Assembly (NCBI GenBank): GCA_900110595.1
Contig: FOEZ01000001.1
Location: forward strand, 186,001 to 250,000
Origin: Arthrobacter sp. OV608
GTDB taxonomy: Bacteria > Actinomycetota > Actinomycetes > Actinomycetales > Micrococcaceae
DNA length: 64,000 bases
Direction of reading: 5' to 3'
The notes beneath the pieces were generated by a model, which was given only the letters and a program-made list of their open reading frames with translations, was not told where the DNA came from and did not search any database. Shown piece by piece: positions 61,799-64,000 of this stretch (the first letter of the stretch is position 1; every line of letters begins with the position of its first letter). A program made the translations under genes and the position numbers.

Positions 61799-61941
61799 GC
61801 TTTTTCGTTCCGCGGTAGAACAACTGTCCGGCCCGGGAGCGGCAGCCGGGGCCTGTGATTCCTGACACGGGGCGGGCAGTGGGCTTTAGCGTGACAGCCT
61901 GTCGTTATCTTTTGACGCCGTTATTGGGCACAATCGGAGGC

Positions 61942-63036
61942 ATGACTTCCAGCCCTGCCATGTCCGCTGCCGGCGCGCTCGCCGCAGACCATCCGCTCAT
62001 GGACGGCCGCACGGCTGACTCGCCGCTGATTACGGCCTACCGGGGCGGCAAGCCGTCCAGGCGCCCCGTCTGGTTCATGCGGCAGGCAGGGCGCTCCCTT
62101 CCGGAATACCTGAAGGTCCGCGAAGGCATCGCCATGCTGGACTCCTGCCTCCGCCCGGAACTGGCGTCGGAAATCACGCTCCAGCCGGTCCGCCGCCATG
62201 ACGTCGATGCCGGCATCTTCTTCTCCGACATCGTTATTCCGCTCAAGCTGGCCGGCGTTGGCGTGGACATCGTTCCGGGTGTGGGACCGGTCCTGGACAA
62301 GCCGGTGCGGACAGCGGCGGACGTTGCCGCCCTGCCCCAGCTGACCTGGGAGGCACTGGAACCCATCCGGGAAGCTGTGCGTCTCACGGTGGCCGAACTC
62401 GGCAAGACACCACTGATCGGCTTCGCCGGGGCACCGTTCACGCTGGCGGCCTACATGGTGGAAGGCAAGCCCTCCCGGGACCACCTTGGCCCCCGGACCA
62501 TGATGCATGCTGACCCCGAAGCCTGGAGCGCGCTGGCCAACTGGGCGGCTGACGCATCCGGCATGTTCCTCCGGGCCCAGCTCGAGGCGGGCGCCTCCGC
62601 CGGTCAGCTCTTCGACTCCTGGGCGGGCTCCCTGGGCCTGGCCGACTACACCAAGTACGTAGCCCCTGCATCCGCACGTGCCCTCGACCATGTGCGGCAC
62701 CTTGGCGCGCCGCTGATCCACTTCGGCACCGGAACCTCCGAGCTCCTGGTGGCCATGCGCGATGTGGGCGTGGACGTGGTGGGGGTCGACTACCGCCTCC
62801 CCCTGGATGAGGCCAACCGGCGGCTGGGCGGGTCCGTACCCCTGCAGGGAAACATCGACCCCGCCCTGTTGTCCGCCCCGTGGGAGATCCTCGAGGCCCA
62901 CGTGAGAGCTGTCATCAAGGCCGGCTCAGGGGCGCCGGGCCACGTCCTGAACCTTGGTCACGGCGTCCCTCCGGAAACCGACCCTGCCGTCCTGACCCGG
63001 GTTGTAGAGCTCATCCACTCCATCTCCCCGGAGTAA
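61942..63036 (+). CDS. hemE: uroporphyrinogen decarboxylase
   Basis: 364-aa UroD, which converts uroporphyrinogen III to coproporphyrinogen III. The conserved N-terminal FMRQAGRSLPEY, catalytic Asp in FFSDIVIPLKLAGVGV, FAGAPFTLAAYMVEG and the C-terminal LNLGHGVPPETDP are present. ATG 61942 follows GGAGG by 1 nt, too close for an SD, while CACAAT lies 7 nt upstream, so it may be leaderless; ATG 61960 is the alternative. Coupled to the next gene with a 3-nt gap. Confidence 0.95.
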   Translation: MTSSPAMSAAGALAADHPLMDGRTADSPLITAYRGGKPSRRPVWFMRQAGRSLPEYLKVREGIAMLDSCLRPELASEITLQPVRRHDVDAGIFFSDIVIPLKLAGVGVDIVPGVGPVLDKPVRTAADVAALPQLTWEALEPIREAVRLTVAELGKTPLIGFAGAPFTLAAYMVEGKPSRDHLGPRTMMHADPEAWSALANWAADASGMFLRAQLEAGASAGQLFDSWAGSLGLADYTKYVAPASARALDHVRHLGAPLIHFGTGTSELLVAMRDVGVDVVGVDYRLPLDEANRRLGGSVPLQGNIDPALLSAPWEILEAHVRAVIKAGSGAPGHVLNLGHGVPPETDPAVLTRVVELIHSISPE

Positions 63037-63039
63037 ATC

Positions 63040-64000
63040 GTGGACGCCAACTCCGCCGGGACCGCGGACGCCCTGGTGCTGGGCGGGGGGATCTCGGGGC
63101 TGCTGTCCGCCCGGGAACTCGCCGCTGCCGGGCACCGGGTAACGGTTCTTGAAGCGGGCCGGGAGTGGGGTGGTTGCGTGGGCAGCCATATAGTGGCCGG
63201 CCTCACCCTGGACAGCGGGGCCGAATCCTTCGCCACCCGCTCCGACGCCGTCGCCGCCCTGGCCGGCGAACTCGGCCTTTCCAGCCGGATTGTCCAGCCC
63301 CGGCCCGGCGGCGCCTGGGTGCAGCTGCCGGATGGTCCCCGTGAACTTCCCAAAACAGGGGTCCTGGGCATCCCCGCCAACCCGTGGGATCCGGAAGTGC
63401 GCCGCAGCCTGGGACTGCTTGGTTCCCTGCGGGCGTCGCTGGACCGGATCCTTCCCGCCTCCGCAGGCGCGGCCGCGGAGGTTGTGAGCGTAGCCGCGCT
63501 GGTGAAGGCAAGGATGGGCGGGCGTGTCCTGGAACGACTCGTGGCGCCGGTAGTGGGAGGCGTCCACTCAGCCGATCCCGCCCTGCTCGACGTCGACATG
63601 GTGGCACCGGGACTCCGGGACGGACTCCGCAAGCACGGCTCGCTGGCCGCCGCCGTCGCCGCCCAACGGCGCAACAGTGCCGGACCCGCCAAGGCAGGTT
63701 CCGCCGTCGCCGGCCTGGAAGGCGGCATGCACACCTTGGTCACCGCGCTGGTCGGCGATCTCCGAGCCCGGGACGTCACGCTCCTGACCGGCACACGTGC
63801 TGTGTCCGTAGCCAGGACATCGGAAGGCTGGCGCGTGGAGGCCGCCGGAAAGACGTACGACGCCGGCCTGCTGGCAGTTGCCGTCGATGGTCCGGCCGCC
63901 GTCGGCCTGCTGGAGCCAGCAGTTCCCGCCATCGCGGGCAAGAAGCCGGGCTCGGGGCCAGACGTGCAGCTTGTCACGCTGGTACTGGACAAGCCTGACC
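63040..64000 (+). CDS. hemY: coproporphyrinogen III / protoporphyrinogen oxidase, truncated by window end
   Basis: The first 320 codons of an FAD-dependent HemY/HemG-type oxidase. GTG 63040 starts MDANSAGTADALVLGGGISG, with GGGISG at 15-20 and LEAGREWGGCVG. ERLVAPVVGGVHSADPALLD (about 165-186) and LEGGMHTLVTAL (about 227-238) are family marks. In most actinobacteria this protein (CgoX) oxidises coproporphyrinogen III to coproporphyrin III; which substrate applies here depends on whether hemQ follows outside the window. Four nt after hemE. Confidence 0.92.
   Translation, partial: MDANSAGTADALVLGGGISGLLSARELAAAGHRVTVLEAGREWGGCVGSHIVAGLTLDSGAESFATRSDAVAALAGELGLSSRIVQPRPGGAWVQLPDGPRELPKTGVLGIPANPWDPEVRRSLGLLGSLRASLDRILPASAGAAAEVVSVAALVKARMGGRVLERLVAPVVGGVHSADPALLDVDMVAPGLRDGLRKHGSLAAAVAAQRRNSAGPAKAGSAVAGLEGGMHTLVTALVGDLRARDVTLLTGTRAVSVARTSEGWRVEAAGKTYDAGLLAVAVDGPAAVGLLEPAVPAIAGKKPGSGPDVQLVTLVLDKPD

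Overview
The window looks like chromosome from a high-GC Gram-positive actinobacterium, most likely Arthrobacter, Pseudarthrobacter or a close relative in the Micrococcaceae. This is inferred from the strong G/C third-position bias, frequent GTG and TTG starts, actinobacterial-type DapD, FdxA, Mrp and SigE proteins, and small actinobacterial families (DUF3117, DUF3107). From memory, much of the gene order matches Mycobacterium tuberculosis Rv1107c-Rv1234 (xseB, xseA, ispH, ychF, typA, fdxA, dapC, dapD, dapE, LOG protein, DivIVA-like, DUF3117, O-methyltransferase, sigE, anti-sigma, tatB, mrp, DUF1003, MgtE-like). A second block matches Rv3206c-Rv3211 (moeZ, TetR, DUF3107, DEAD helicase). I see about 64 protein genes, a TPP riboswitch, many intrinsic terminators and two palindromic repeat elements. 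I see no rRNA, tRNA, CRISPR array, transposase or prophage gene.

Layout: 1-7.1 kb holds a pirin, a four-gene OpuC-type osmolyte ABC operon, an AlaA-like aminotransferase and a PPK2 kinase. 7.1-13.4 kb holds exonuclease VII, a membrane protein, IspH, RmuC and YchF. 13.5-21 kb is a peptide/nickel-type ABC uptake locus with two binding lipoproteins, two permeases and a fused double ATPase. 21-33.4 kb carries an SGNH lipoprotein, TypA, ferredoxin, lysine/DAP genes (dapC, dapD, dapE), citrate synthase, GalE and a TetR regulator. 33.4-36.7 kb is a gluABCD-type amino-acid transporter. 36.8-46.8 kb is the LOG / DivIVA / GT-C / DUF3117 / SigE / TatB / Mrp / MgtE-like block. 46.8-53.8 kb has aminopeptidase P, a PHP phosphoesterase, a solitary DNA methyltransferase, a DEAD-box RNA helicase and an RNB ribonuclease. 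53.9-57.6 kb is a divergent thiamine locus with a TPP riboswitch. 57.7-64 kb has DUF3107, TetR, MoeZ, then heme genes hemA, hemE and a coproporphyrinogen/protoporphyrinogen oxidase cut by the window end.

How the genes connect: thiO-thiS-thiG make the thiazole of thiamine, and MoeZ just downstream is the only visible ThiS-adenylating candidate. DapC, DapD and DapE give three consecutive steps of the succinylase branch of DAP/lysine synthesis; dapD and dapE fire back-to-back from a 50-bp gap. SigE, a zinc-finger anti-sigma factor and TatB form a cell-envelope stress/export block, but the htrA gene found there in mycobacteria is absent.

The window is mostly conserved core genome. I did not find a convincing new defence or biosynthetic system. 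The most notable non-textbook signals are (i) a six-copy, two-orientation repeat at about 60.27-60.44 kb; (ii) a 46-bp near-perfect palindrome at 49.39-49.44 kb; (iii) a recurrent -10-box-to-start-codon spacing of 6-7 nt before at least ten genes, pointing to widespread leaderless transcription; (iv) a solitary DNA methyltransferase in an operon with an RNA helicase; and (v) a soluble MgtE-like protein overlapping a DUF1003 membrane protein. Starts were chosen from conserved N-termini, Shine-Dalgarno (SD) sites or these leaderless promoters.
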